Positions 23,085-35,227 of a DNA stretch of 64,000 nt are shown here, one piece after another. The stretch's first letter is position 1. Every line of letters begins with the position of its first letter. The notes beneath the pieces are model-generated. The model searched no databases and was not told the DNA's origin. It saw only the letters and a program-made list of their open reading frames with translations. The stretch is from assembly GCA_023052935.1 (NCBI GenBank), contig CM041297.1, forward strand, positions 110,227,563-110,291,562, written 5' to 3'. A program made the position numbers and the translations under genes. The DNA is from Piezodorus guildinii (Eukaryota; Arthropoda; Insecta; Hemiptera; Pentatomidae).

Positions 23085-23159
23085 TAAATATAATAAGTTA
23101 AAAACACAAATATGATAAGTTTTTACAAATGTAAATGTCATGCCATAGCACATTTGATT

Positions 23160-23400
23160 TAAGAATATAATAAAAAATAATTTTATTATGTAACTGCGTC
23201 ATTTAGGAATAATATATATGTACAACTGAAATATAAAATAAAATGTCTGGCCAACAAACTAAGGGAACAATTTACAATGGAGAGAGAAGAAGAAGATATA
23301 TATAACAAAAAAAGTCGAAAGACAAATAGTTAAAACAAAATGAAAAGTAAATGAATTAATTAAGAAAATATAATTTGGGCAATAAACTGTTATTTTCTTT
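23160..23400 (-). mobile_element. CR1/L2-like LINE 3' UTR, decayed minus-strand copy
   Basis: On the minus strand: GTTTGTTGGCCAGACATTTT, then TGTACATATATATTATTCCT and ATAATAAAATTATTTTTTAT. These match the last part of the UTR at 18000-18095. The terminal hairpin is decayed. Confidence 0.45.
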
Positions 23401-24702
23401 CTTTCAAAGTTTTATATCTAGAAATGAAATATCACAAGTTTTAAGCGTCTTTTAGGGAAGACAGGATGTACTGGAAAAGTAGGGATCCGAATGAGAACAG
23501 AGAAGCAGAATGGCGGAGATGGGTTGATAGAGAATTGCAAAGTGTAGTAGAGCGATTAAAAGCTTTAGTTCTGTAGATAGGAACTTGAATCATAATGGCG
23601 CGATCTTGTTATTAGTGAATGGACTTGAAATTTAAATTGCTCAGACTGTGGATGTACGGAGAGTAATAGGAATAGGTAAAGCCATGATCCTAGGAAGTTT
23701 TACAGTTCAGTTAAAGAATTAATAATGAAACAGTGAGTTACATGTACTTTATGACCCATTACGCACGTGATTAAATAACCGGTAAAGGCCAGAACAGCCG
23801 ACGAGCCTCTATAAATGCGATTTTGCGGGAACAAAGGAAGAAGCAAGAACAGCACTTGTCATTGGAACGGGGTTGCCTGGAGAGCACTCAACTCGACCCA
23901 CTCATACGCTACATTTCATTTACAACCATCTTCATCTAGAATTCCTTCCTTTTCCCATTCAATTTTTTTATTTTTATTTTTATTTATTTTTTTGTAGTCG
24001 ATTACAAAGGTAATTTATTGAAATTAATAAAGGTAAATTAAGTGTGATTCTCATTCTTGTGCTTTAAAAGATAATAGTAATAAATCTTGAATATAATATT
24101 ATTGTATATTTCGAGAGGTAATGAAAGTTTTGAGACCTTACTTGTACAATATTAATGTTACATTTAAAACATTTATATTTTGTAAATTTGTTTGTGTTAA
24201 AAAATAAATGAGATAAGAAAAATTATATTTTGGTTTTTTAAAATATTTATTGAGATTAAAATATTGTTTCGATTTAAACAATAGCAATAGTGGAATAAGA
24301 CCACATTCATACAATCTTTACAGGAAAAAATGACAAATTCAAATTACATAAAAATAGAAAATAAATAAATAGATATATTTTCAACAAAAAAAAATAATAA
24401 AAAAATAAATCAACCTATAAAACCTTTTTTTGGACTAGCATGATTAGTATGCCTCCAACCAAAAAGGAAAATTCCAAAGTATTTTTCCTCTTCACAATTT
24501 TATTACGCCTCCCTCTATTAGTACTAATGGTACTCCGGATAAAGAGAATATTATTCATATGTTTAACCATCAGATAAATTAAATGAAGCATTTAACGGAT
24601 GAAGATATGTTTTTTTTTTTCCATTTTCCTATGATTTCATGATTTTCTAATTAGTAATTTTCAGGCCAGCAACTTTCAATTATTTTACACGTTCATTAAC
24701 TT
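23401..24702. other. Intergenic, no gene recognised
   Basis: Short open frames only (for example 23815-23997), with no recognisable motif. AT-rich after 24000. Confidence 0.4.
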
Positions 24703-25493
24703 TTAAAATACCTTAAATATTAACATGCTTCTATTTCACCAACTTGATAACACCTAGATCTTATAAACATTGAGTTCAATGAAAAATTTTTGATGTATTT
24801 CAACTAACAGAACAAATAAAAGAATCGTTCGTTTAGAATCATAAGTGTGAGCAATTCAAATCAGATGGTAGAAATAATTCCACGACACTTAATGTTTCAT
24901 GAAAATAACCCTCTACTAATTTAATACCCTGCTAATTTAGTCTACATGATAGTTGCAAGTGCATAGCAAAAAAAGGTTGAGATAATTAATATGTGACATT
25001 GAAAAGATAAATTTTAACTGAATTATTCATATCTAGGAACTTAATATGAATAATACTACAGTAGTAATTGATCTATATTGGGATACAATGTTGAAATAAA
25101 TATGATATTTGAAAATCTGAAGATGAGGCATAAGGTACCTCGAAACGTAATGTTTTAATAATCATGTTTTATATGTTATGATAAATAAATATATAAACAA
25201 ATTAGAAGAGACTGTTTCGAATAATATATTCATAACTGAAATCGCTCTTCTATAATAGTAATTGATATAAAATTAAAATACCTTAAATATTAACATGCTT
25301 CTATTTTACCAACTTGATAACACCTAAATCTTATAAACATTAAGTTCAATGAAAAATGTTTGAACAAGAAGATGTATTTCAACTAACAGAAATAATAAAA
25401 GAATCGTTCGTTTAGAATCATAAGTGTGAGCAATTCAAATCAGATGATAGAAATGATTCCCCGACACTTAATGTTTCATGAAAATAACCGCTC
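24703..25493. repeat. Direct duplication of about 215 bp around a mobile insert
   Basis: The block 24703-24914 recurs at 25273-25493 with a few substitutions and a small insertion (for example TCGTTCGTTTAGAATCATAA in both). The 358 bp between the copies include the inserted hairpin element at 25073-25255. Confidence 0.9.
25062..25266 (+). mobile_element. CTGAAGA-hairpin-GAAACG element with 11-bp target duplication
   Basis: TAGTAATTGAT occurs exactly at 25062-25072 and 25256-25266 and brackets a 183-bp insert. The insert holds CTGAAGA (25117-25123), T, a GAGG..CCTC stem-loop and GAAACG (from 25142). Terminal inverted repeats are not obvious here, unlike the other members. Confidence 0.65.
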
Positions 25494-26768
25494 AATAATA
25501 AAATAGCTGCGGGACAAAAACAAACTTCAGCGTTTCAGCGACGAGACCCAAGAAAACAAACCGAATATCGTATTCTTAATAGACCTATTAATATTAATGG
25601 GATCTTAGGAAATCAGGGAGAAAACAAGCTTTTCATAAATTATTAAAATGGCGACGAATTTGAGGAGGCATTGAAGATAAAGGCCTCTTTTCCGTTATGA
25701 TGAATTCATAAATGATTTACTGGTTAGAGGCGCTGAGGAAGAACCTCGTAAATTTCGGACTTTTGACATAACGATCTATATTTGTAGTAACTTATACATC
25801 AAGGGTAAGTTCGGGAATATCCGGAATAGTCTGGGACTAGGATACCTGACTCCCACCTAAGAGGGGTTCGATTCCCGGTAACGTATTTTTCGGAACGATA
25901 TAGGGTGGTAAGATCTTAAACGGCGGAAGCCGGAAAGGAGAAACAAAATTAGATCCGTTTTTTAAAATGAATTATATGTCAAACCCGAACTCGGGCTCGG
26001 ATTGGGGAGTCAAGAGTATAGTGAACTAATCCGCAAAAGTAATCAACGAGAAAAGAAAATCAATAATACCTAATTTATAATACTAGTAAACATGTGAAAT
26101 ACCTACCAATACCAGTATTCTTGAGTCAATCTCAATAAATTATCATTCATTGAGAGGAAAAAAAACGACCTTTCCTTCTGTCGCATTTTGAAAAACCTTT
26201 GCTTTAAGCTTTATCTCCTCCAAAAACTATCTCTAGACCAAAGAGAACTTTTTTTACGAGTTAAAGAACTGAAAAGTTTTAAGCTTTAAGTTTTATTGTG
26301 AGGGAAGCCGCGCAAAGTCACACAATTAATCACTAATAATCTTTTTTTTAATTAAAAAATAACGATTAATCTAAAGAACTCCAAGATCGTAAAGAGTATC
26401 TGTCAGTATCAGTTATAAGTTTTGACAAGCACACTGAAGTAAGTTCAAAAAACATCCTCTTACTGTACCCATAGCGATCTCTCTGAAGCCGATTGATGAT
26501 AAATTAGGGTTCTACAGTCAGTGTTTAAGGTCAACTATCAGGTTCCTCAGGTACCATTTTTTTATGGAGAGGCTGAGTGTTCCTCTTGAGTTTCCGGACC
26601 CAAGGATGGATACAAGTTTGTTGTCAAAGTAAATTGATTATATTCCTAATCTGAACTCGAACCCAGACTAGAGAATCAAGAGTTTTCCTTTCAAATGAGT
26701 ATCTATGCATCAGTTTCAGAAACTGTGTAGTTTTTCGGAAAACAATTTTTAAATGGTTTTAGATATAT
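25494..26768. other. Intergenic with tRNA-like remnant and repeated phrase
   Basis: No gene. The phrase at 25968-26020 (GAACTCGGGCTCGGATTGGG, GAGTCAAGAG) recurs in diverged form at 26630-26686 (GAACTCGAACCCAGACTAGA, GAATCAAGAG), so an unnamed repeat is present twice. Confidence 0.4.
25814..25890 (+). other. tRNA-Glu/Gly-like remnant or SINE head
   Basis: AGTCTGGGACTAGGATACCT, GACTCCCACC and GGGGTTCGATTCCCGG follow the D-arm, anticodon-arm and T-arm order of tRNA-Glu/Gly. The T arm and B box are good. The acceptor ends do not pair and the D arm is one base short, so this is a pseudogene or SINE head rather than a working tRNA. Confidence 0.45.
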
Positions 26769-26937
26769 ATTTTTCCAACCACTCAGATAACGAACTTGTC
26801 TTAATGTAGAACTAGACGATAAGGGTAACGCCCATAAGAATTTTAAGGTTCAGAACTATGGCAATTTTTTTAAGATAAACTGATGAACACATGAGTTAAT
26901 GGTAACTTTCTTTTTTTATAAGCGTAGACAGTGATTA
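26769..26937 (+). repeat. Left copy of 170-bp direct repeat flanking a LINE fragment
   Basis: Starts ATTTTTCCAACCACTCAGA and ends AGCGTAGACAGTGATTA. It matches 27511-27682 along its length with substitutions and small indels. Confidence 0.85.
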
Positions 26938-26964
26938 GTAGACAGATCTAGGAAGAAACTATGG

Positions 26965-27510
26965 AGGTATGTAGCCAACGGTGGATTGATACTCCAAAAG
27001 GGAGTTCTCTTCGGAAATATTTTCCGACGGTAAAGTCCCGTCTCGAAGCTAAATGGTTCCTCCCGGACTACTGGATATCACAAATCCTCACATGGCGTGG
27101 GGGGGGGGGGGTTTCGAGCTAAACTGCATGGTTGATAATAAATTAGGATTCACCTTGATATCGACCGTCAATGCCCAACCTGCGGAGTCCCGGAGACTGC
27201 TGAACATGTGGTCACAACTTGCACTGCATTCGATTCTCTTAGAACCAAATTAATGAGAGCCACGGAACTGTTCGTCATCACGGAGGAGGAGTTTCCTCGA
27301 TCAGTGAGTGAAAAAAAATTCCCGTGGTTCAAGAAGATCATTCATGGCTGGAAGACAGCTTTGGGTCCAGCATACTTCAACCTTGGTGCTCAAAGAAAAA
27401 GGCTCGTGCACAGAAGACCACTTCCGTAACTTCCAGGACCTGTGGGTAACAGTTCTGTAAAGCCAAATCACGTGTAGCCGTATAGTTCAGGAAAGCATGG
27501 ATAAATAAAT
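26965..27510 (+). pseudogene. Non-LTR retrotransposon C-terminus (R1-like), between direct repeats
   Basis: The reading RWIDTPKGSSLRKYFPTVKS is followed by ILTWRGG, in the position of the R1-type ILTGHG motif. A G-run at about 27101-27112 shifts the frame. Then comes the zinc knuckle CPTCGVPETAEHVVTTC (C-x2-C-x7-H-x4-C, about 27170-27225) and the frame to the stop at 27429 (PWFKKIIHGWKTALGP). The last 80 bp are a short UTR ending GGATAAATAAATA. RT and endonuclease are missing. It is diverged from the R1 fragment at 6410-7122 and is a separate family. Confidence 0.65.
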
Positions 27511-27682
27511 ATTTTTCCAACCACTCAGAGAACGAACTCTTGTAGAACGAATGTAGAACTAGACGATAGGGGGACCGTCTATTAGAATTTTCAGGTTCAG
27601 AACTATAGTCATTTTTTAAAATAAACTGATGAACACATGAGTTAATGGTAACTTTTTTTTTTATAAGCGTAGACAGTGATTA
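27511..27682 (+). repeat. Right copy of 170-bp direct repeat
   Basis: Counterpart of 26769-26937. It begins exactly where the LINE's A-rich tail stops. Confidence 0.85.
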
Positions 27683-30226
27683 TATTGTAAATTAGTAGCA
27701 ATAATAAAAAAATGATAGTATTATAAATAGACAACAAAATTATGAAATTATTAAAGGTTATACAAGAGAAAATTTGATATCCTCGCAATACCACCCAATG
27801 GCCCTCACATCCTTGAGAAGATAAGTGCTCTCGCCAAGGTACGTCGACTTGGCTAAGTTCTATTGAGCAAGCATGGAAAGTTGGCGAGCGGATCCTTGAG
27901 CCCTGTACTCGAAGCCATAACGCAATAGAGGATTTGCATCGAGGGCAGATGGGGAATATTCCCTTCCTGAGAAGACGGCCTAATACCGTGAACTCCAATC
28001 TCCTGCGAGGGTCCCTATTGAAGACGTCTCTTTGTGAGGACCTATACCTCCCGGTGAGGTTTTGTAACTCTCTATCCTTCTACATATTGCTTTTCCTACG
28101 CACCTTATCTCTAGCAAGAGTTTCCAGGAAAAAACGTTTACAACCATGTTGTAGTGTACATTTTTGAAAGACCTATTCGCGTTGTTGTCAATTCTGATGA
28201 ATATTCGTTTGTATTCATTGCATAAATAATAATAAACTTAGAGAACCTTCTGGTTCTCTGCCGATACAACAAACCTTTGCTAACACAGTTTAATACAACG
28301 ACCACCGTCCAATCCCAGGCCCCCGAAATCCGAATTCGATTCTTTACTAACCTAACAACTAACCATACTCATTTGAGCCGCCGAGACACTATAACTTCAT
28401 TTATCCTAGAGGGGTAGGTACAAGCTTTTAGTATTGCCCTCATCCCTCTTCGGATCAAAAATTTTAAACCTTATTCTCGAAAAACTTGAGGCGTTGTTCA
28501 TCCTTCAAAGTAAGCAACTAGGTTTCATATCCAATTAGAATATTCAGCAGAATGATTGTTTTGTAGATTCTAAAACATTAAGTGCCCGATATAAGCAAAA
28601 TTAAGTAGTTTCACTACTGAATAATGACAGTTCTTTCCTGCTTTCAATTGCATCTTTATTTCCTCCTGAATCTCATCAAAATGTTATCAAAGATCCTTAA
28701 TAACTAGGTATTATACGTCCCACATGTTCAAACGTAAATCCTGATATATCGATATCACTGAGACTATCATCATTACCATTAGTAACTATATATTTCGTCT
28801 TATTAGTACTTATTTCCAAGTAAAGAAATAGTTACCGATTTTCAATAATGTTTTGTCACGTATTTATTACATATGTTAAAATTTATGTTTACATTTGTAA
28901 GGCAGAGAACAATTTTTTTAGGCTATTATGATTTTAAAAGCCAAGCATTATATAACAAAATAAATTTTATCAACAGAATAAATATTAATTGTTTCTAATA
29001 ACGTATAAAAGCGTTCAGAAAACATTAATGAAACAGATAAAACTAGTTTCAGCAACCTAATAGAATATCTTTTCTATACTAATAGTGATTAATGGTTCTA
29101 TATAACTTTCTCTACCAAAGTTTTCAACTGGAAGTTTCTCCACAAGGGACGAGATGCGGGCGAAGCTAAAATAACCAACAAAGCAGAATCCACTATGAAT
29201 AATTCAAAGCCTAAAGGCAATAGTCATTTCTTAAGCATAAGTCGACTGCACCAGAGCGATTATGCAAATCGATGGCACGACATGGATTGTGATTACTGTA
29301 ATCCATGGAAGAGGTTAAAGAGACATCGGAGCAATACTCTCTTTGTCAGCACCAACCGCCCACGTATCCGGGGCCTTTTCATTATCTTCCTATAAAGGGG
29401 TCAGTGTGCCCTCAGGGGGAAGGGACGAAGAAAAAAGAGCAAAGCTTCGGAGCCCAATATTTAATCTAGGAAGTAATAATCCAAGGACTATATAATAAAT
29501 AACCATTATTGGAATAGTTATTTTTAAAATATTTTCTTTTTGAACAAAAAAAAAAAAAAAGTATCTTATGGAATTATATTCTATATCCAAAAGCAAAAAC
29601 TTCAAAAGGCCATAAAAAATGCAATAAAACGACCAACTATTTGATATCCATGGGGAGCCAATTTATCATTGAAATGGGTCAAAAATATATTTATTTCCTA
29701 TTAAAGATAGGAATTCTAAAACTTCCCCCGTATATCCTCATATAACCGCATTAAATTACATTATTCACAAATGTTCACTGGAGGTTATTAGGTGGTGATT
29801 AAAATCAGGGTTCATGTTTTAAACTTTAATTATAAACATTTCAAATAAACAAATAATATTGCGTAACATTAATGAAGTAGAAGACCTATATCGCTTTCTG
29901 GCTGCCAGTCCGATGCTATCGGAATTTAGAAAAAAATGCTAAATACATCAGTTAATTACTACAGATCTGCTTTCTCATATAGAATATTGCTCACAAGAGA
30001 ATTTAACTTTTAATTATTCTGATTAAAATGTGTAAACAACTTTCGCAGTTTAAATATAGTATTTATTTTTTGTTACTTATTGCTTATATTAATAAATTAA
30101 AGAATAATTTTGTCAATAAACGCAGTCTCTACGAAAGGTTTAATAGACCTTGTAGTACGACTAATTTTAGGTCCAAAAATGTTATTTAATTTTGTAATTT
30201 GTAATATTTTTTTCTGTAATTTTGAT
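27683..30226. other. Intergenic; GC-richer patch 27770-28170, nothing named
   Basis: The patch has short open frames on both strands (minus 27642-27998, plus 27934-28167) without motifs; it could be an unnamed repeat. The remainder is AT-rich, with a second small GC-richer stretch at 29290-29450. Confidence 0.35.
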
Positions 30227-30800
30227 CATCCTCACACAAGACTGAAACGACAAGAAACTCCTCGAAGATATCGATTACTACAACACTTACCAGACAAACG
30301 TTCAAAACTTCCAGTATATTACAAAAGACTCATTTACATCACTATTATCAGACCTATTTGGACATATGGAATCGAGCTTTGGGACTCTACGAAACCATCT
30401 GATTCCTCCCGCATCCAGTCCTTACAATCCGAAATCCTTCGCAAAATTCTGAATACCCCTTATTTTGTTACAAATCAACTCCTCCATAATGACCTAAACA
30501 TCCCATCCGTTGCAGACATAGCCCGTGATAGATACTCCTCTTTTCATTCTAAACTCTCTGCCCATACAAACCCACTTGTCTGTAATTTATCTTCCTTTGA
30601 TATCCCTGATAACCCTCCAAGGCAACTGAAAAGAAGGTGGCCTCGGGACGTACTGAGTTAAAATAGTTAGTGAAGTGCTACAACCACTGGGTAGTTTTTT
30701 CTCAAGACATTTTCATGACTTTTTTTATCATTCCTTATATTTACTTATTGTGTTCTTTAATACAGTTGTAAATTACTATAAATAAATAAAAAAAAATTTA
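30227..30800 (+). pseudogene. Jockey-clade LINE C-terminus and 3' UTR (copy J1)
   Basis: An open frame to 30661 reads HTRLKRQETPRRYRLLQHL, RPIWTYGIELWDST (about 30352), LQSEILRKILNTPYFVTN, NDLNIPSVADIARDRY and LKRRWPRD. This is the classic Jockey C-terminal region after the RT. The UTR has GTGCTACAACCACTGGGTAG, then TACAGTTGTAAATTACTATA and AATAAATAAAAAAAAA. The frame runs upstream to 30110 by chance; homology starts at about 30227, so this is a 5' truncation. It is the best preserved of six fragments and sets the family consensus. Confidence 0.8.
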
Positions 30801-30840
30801 TCAATAAAAAGACTATTCTATCTATCTATCTATGATATCC

Positions 30841-31170
30841 CCAAAGGGCCTGAATAAGCAAGTGAAATTCTGCTCCCCAAGTATATCAGAACCAAATTTA
30901 TACCATTGATTCATACCTATGAGAAACCACCTATAGCAAATATTTAGCCCCTAAATCTTTCTAAAAGAAGGAATTTATGGAGGGAGGAAGAAACAAAAAA
31001 TATTATCTTCTGAACAGCTCAACCGATTTTCTCGAAAAAAATATATGATCGGGATTTTAAAAAAATACTTTTTAATTTTTTCCGCGAAAATGTGAGTCAA
31101 ATAAAAAGTTAGAAATTTCAAAAAATATTTCCTTAAATTATGTTGTATTGGTACACCTCCAAGGGGGCCA
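30841..31170 (+). mobile_element. Half copy of the long-TIR element (see 49714-50664)
   Basis: Starts CCAAAGGGCCTGAATAAGCA, then GTATATCAGAACCAAATTTA and CCTATGAGAAACCACC. These match the terminal inverted repeat at 50540-50664. It then carries part of the internal unit in inverse orientation (CTCAACCGATTTTCTCGAAA, TGGTACACCTCC). Confidence 0.65.
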
Positions 31171-32744
31171 GACGTTTATAAATAATAAATATAGAGCAAA
31201 ATCAATATCAAGTGGAAATTAAATAAATCCTATCCATAGAATGTGCAAAGCATATGTTGAGGGCAAAGCACGACTTAGGGAGATTCCAGCCATTGCATCG
31301 AAGTTAAAAGCCAGTTGGGACTGGTACAGGACACTATATCTACTAATTTATTAAATTGGAAAAAATAATAACGGTATATGTCCTTATTAAAATAAAGTTG
31401 TAGAAGGCAGCATATCACGTTTTCTGAAAATACGTTCCGAATGAAGATTCAATAATTGTTGTCATGTTAATATATCTGAACTGCAACGAATTGCTAAATA
31501 CGTCCTCATTCTTCACAACTAATTTTGAGTAATGTACATTCGGAACGAGGCACCAAAAAATAAGTTTGGAAATTCCTATAATAAATTCTAAAATAGTAAA
31601 TCAAATCTCCTAGATACACCAGAAAGCAGACAGATTATTGGCTGAGCGCAGCAGACAGCCGAAGTGCAGCCTGAATATTCGTCCAATGGCAACAGCCCAG
31701 ACGACGCCTGGCCGGACAATACCCCTTGATTTTGTAAACAAGTCCCATATTATAACATAAAGGTCCGAGTCATTATGGCAACAATCAGCCATTCGAGGAC
31801 GTATAAAATAATTTTATTCGCTTTCCAATTCGCCCACCAGTATCGGTGTACGGTATGCTGGCAACCAAATTCTCATAATAACTACTATTTTATCAAGAAA
31901 CTAGAATAGTTAGCTATTCATCTAATTCTAACCCAAATAACATATTACTAGAAACAGATTGATTTGAATAAAATAATACAATGGAAATGCTGATTTCAAA
32001 AAGATAGTAAAGACATTTTTTTAATATTCCAATCGGTTTTCTATACCAAAATCTGGCATCCAAGTTCCTCAAAAAAAAAACGCTACAAATTATTCCATAA
32101 GTTCAATTATTTCCAAATAATTATAATAGAATAAAAAACTTTAAAAATTACTTAAGCAATTAATTTATTTGTGTAGCGATAAATGAATCAATAAGTTTAA
32201 GAAATACAAGCTAGCAACATGATCAATTTATTGTATATTCAAGGAAAATCGCTAATGAAGACTGATATATCTCTCCTATTTCTTAACCGATTACAATTGA
32301 ACAAGATAATTGATTGGTGAACCTTTTATTGTTCATAAATAAATAGGTTCATAAAAAATATTTTTGCACTTTCAGTATGAAAAGTGTGAAATCAAAATGA
32401 AAGTATGAGCGGTACGTAATAAACCACTAATTCACCAAAAGTGTGTTTTAAAAATGAAATATACTTTTTTTGTTCTAAAAATTCGGTAGAAATACAAAAT
32501 AAAATTATTATTAGTAAAAACGATCCTCTCTCCCTTAAAAAATAGAAAATGCATATTAATTAGAACAATTCTGAAATTAAATATGAATCAATGGAACTAT
32601 TCTTTAAAAATAAAATTAACCTTGAAATATAAAACTGAATGGTTTTGAACATTAAAAAGAATAAATATTTTTCTTAAACACGCAGTAATAAAAAGTCATA
32701 TAAAATATCTGGCCTATATCTTAAATATGTAAATATAAAATATA
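31171..32744. other. Intergenic, no gene recognised
   Basis: AT-rich with only chance short frames. Confidence 0.4.
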
Positions 32745-33085
32745 TCTGATCCGCTCCACTAGTTTCTGGAATTCCCTCCCATCAAACGACCGTCATGCTC
32801 CCATCCTCTCAACAATAAAATGCATTCATTTACAGAAATGCATTCTGGCATCCCAAAATGACGCTGCGTGACAATGAAATGGTTTTAGTTTTCAATTTTT
32901 TTTTTCACATGTATTTATAAATGATGTTTCAACTTCTCCATTTAGTGAACTTTCTTTTAGTTTAATCGATGCAGTATTTTTGTAGTTTATCTTGTCACTA
33001 AAAGAATTCACTTCTAATCATTGTACCATATTATTTTTTATTTGTGTTTAATTGGTTTATTTTCATTGATTCTTGTCCAGATATA
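32745..33085 (+). mobile_element. CR1/L2-like LINE C-terminus and UTR (copy C4), split
   Basis: The translation RSTSFWNSLPSNDRHAP with ILASQNDAA matches the last codons of C3. The UTR follows C2 until about 33078 (TTGGTTTATTTTCATTGATT) and then departs. A matching 3' end with the family hairpin appears at 33893-33945. Confidence 0.65.
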
Positions 33086-33892
33086 GACTTTATAATTGCT
33101 ATGTTTTTGACCGGCTGCTTTTCTAAGGCAGCGGTAGCTTCGAAAACTAGCTTACTTACTATATTTAGTCAATATATAAACTATATTTAATGATACCATG
33201 GATCTCCTTTCCAAAGGTATCGTGTTTACCAATCCAATAGGTGGCATGCAGGGTAAGATTAAAGTAAACAAGATTCAATTAATACATTACTATAATTATT
33301 AATTTACACATATCATTATATTAACACATTGCCTAGAACTCTGATTGAGAATACTGAGGGACATTTTACTACCTTTGCCATACAATATTACAAATAACGA
33401 TATACCTTTGAAACACTTAACCGGCTGGCGAAGGTGGAATCATCTTAGGTCCCCTTTCTTGGCATCATCCTCCAGCTGCTCTCAGAACCCCCGGCCACCT
33501 CCTCTTCTTGTAGATGGAACCCGACTCACTCCTCTTGAGGATAGAACTTGACTACACTCCTGGTTCGAATAAGACTGCCTTACGAATCTTCTCTCCCATC
33601 CTCGTCACCTCGGGTGGGCTGACATGGGAAGTCCCCCGGTTGGCGGTACAGCACTTGTGATCTTATTCTTATCTTTTGACCACCCTTAATATTCTTTTAG
33701 GCTGCCGCTGTAGGAAACTACCAGGGGTCTCTGGTACCGCTGGGGGGGTCCATACCGATGGGAAATCTAGGGGGCTAGGTAAACACCCTTTGATGTTTTG
33801 CCGACAAAGGTTCGTTATCATTAATTGTTTAATATTAAAATTATTTAATTATGAGCTCCCCTCAGTATCCTCAATACATTACATAATATATC
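33086..33892. other. Unassigned insert-like segment between C4 UTR parts
   Basis: About 800 bp, GC-richer at 33430-33790, with short open frames but no recognised motif. If C4 was once continuous, this is an insertion. I found no clear target duplication at its edges. Confidence 0.35.
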
Positions 33893-33945
33893 AATGTTAT
33901 TCTTGGGAGACTTAGTCCCACAATAAAGTTATTTTTTTTCTTTCC
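33893..33945 (+). mobile_element. CR1/L2-like 3' terminus (hairpin and tail)
   Basis: ATTCTTGGGAGACTTAGTCC, CACAATAAAG, then TTTC-type simple sequence. This is the family's 3' end signature. Confidence 0.6.
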
Positions 33946-34963
33946 TCCAAAATAAAAATATGCGGTTAAATTAAATTTTCAAAAAGCCTCTAGATGACTT
34001 GACGTGTTGTTGCCTGAAACACTGTCAGAATGAGCGGATGTCGTTGCTTTTTTTCTCTCTCTTGCGTGAATATTTTTATGAATTTTGTCATGTCCTCCCG
34101 GGAGAGGCTGGAAAATATTGCGAATGCCGGGACTCGTTAAGAAATACGAGCACCGCGGGGAAGATCAGTTCTATTCGCAATATTTCCCACCACGATGTTG
34201 ATTTATTAGTGTCGGCTGAATACACCCCTCCGACCACCTTCTCACCGGTACCGGGGGAAAAAAGATGGCAGAGGAAATGATTTGTCATAGTGACGGATGG
34301 GGAGGGAAAATATTAATGGAAGTGTGATGAAAGAGAAAATTGAAAGTTTTATATTCGACAACAAAGATAAACTAATGCACAGTTTATTTAAAAAAAAAAA
34401 AAAAAATGTATGTTTTTCTTGAGTAAATTGAACTTTCGGTGACTTGCTTCAGAAATAGTTTAATACGAGTATATATTTTTCAATGACACTAACTGTTGCT
34501 CGATATATAGTCTAGATAAAAATTCCATTATTTTTTAAGTAATCCCTTGAACACTACTATTCCAAGGTATTTGAAGAAATGTTCAGTATAAGTGGAAAAA
34601 AAAAATTGTATTCCTCCATCTCTGATTTATTTTAGCAAGAAAATGTATAGAGTAATTCCCATTAATATTAATAATGATTATGATACGTATCATAGTTTAT
34701 GTGATATTCACAAAAAATAGAGAAAAAATGTCTATACTTCTTCTCACTCTACAAGAAAAAAGATCCATACTAAAATATTAAATTCTAACCAGTTATTACA
34801 GGAGTAGTTCTGAACAGTTCAATTAAAATAACTGTACTTTTACAAAGTTTTGTTTTCTTTGATATATAGTGATTTCTTTATTCAAGCGTTATGAAGGAAT
34901 AAAAATATTCATAAATGCTGATAATAAATGATGATTTGACCAATAAATCATTAAAAAAAAAAT

Positions 34964-34969
<6 letters not shown>
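33946..34969. other. Intergenic; GC-richer block 34080-34300 with inverted repeat
   Basis: GGAAAATATTGCGAATGCC is nearly inverted at ATTCGCAATATTTCC about 50 bases later. Short frames on both strands have no motif. No gene called. Confidence 0.35.
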
Positions 34970-35022
<53 letters not shown>

Positions 35023-35050
35023 ATATAGAAAGAGAGAGAGAGAGAGAGAA
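34970..35050. repeat. (AT)n(TG)n(GA)n compound microsatellite
   Basis: AT run 34970-35008, TG run to about 35022, then a GA run 35031-35050. Confidence 0.95.
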
Positions 35051-35227
35051 ATGGATAGACAGATAGATACAGTAAGCCGTTTGTCGAGTTGCCCAATTTT
35101 TCCCTTTAATTTCATTCTATTGACTTTTTATAATTTATTTCTTATTTCGGTATTTGAAATGGTCGGTGAGAAGCTTTCTATATTTAAATTATTTATCCAT
35201 AAATATGGTCAATTTAACCTAACTCGT

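Noticed and set aside
25814..25890. Functional tRNA gene
   Set aside because: T arm and B box fit, but the acceptor stem does not pair and the D arm is short.
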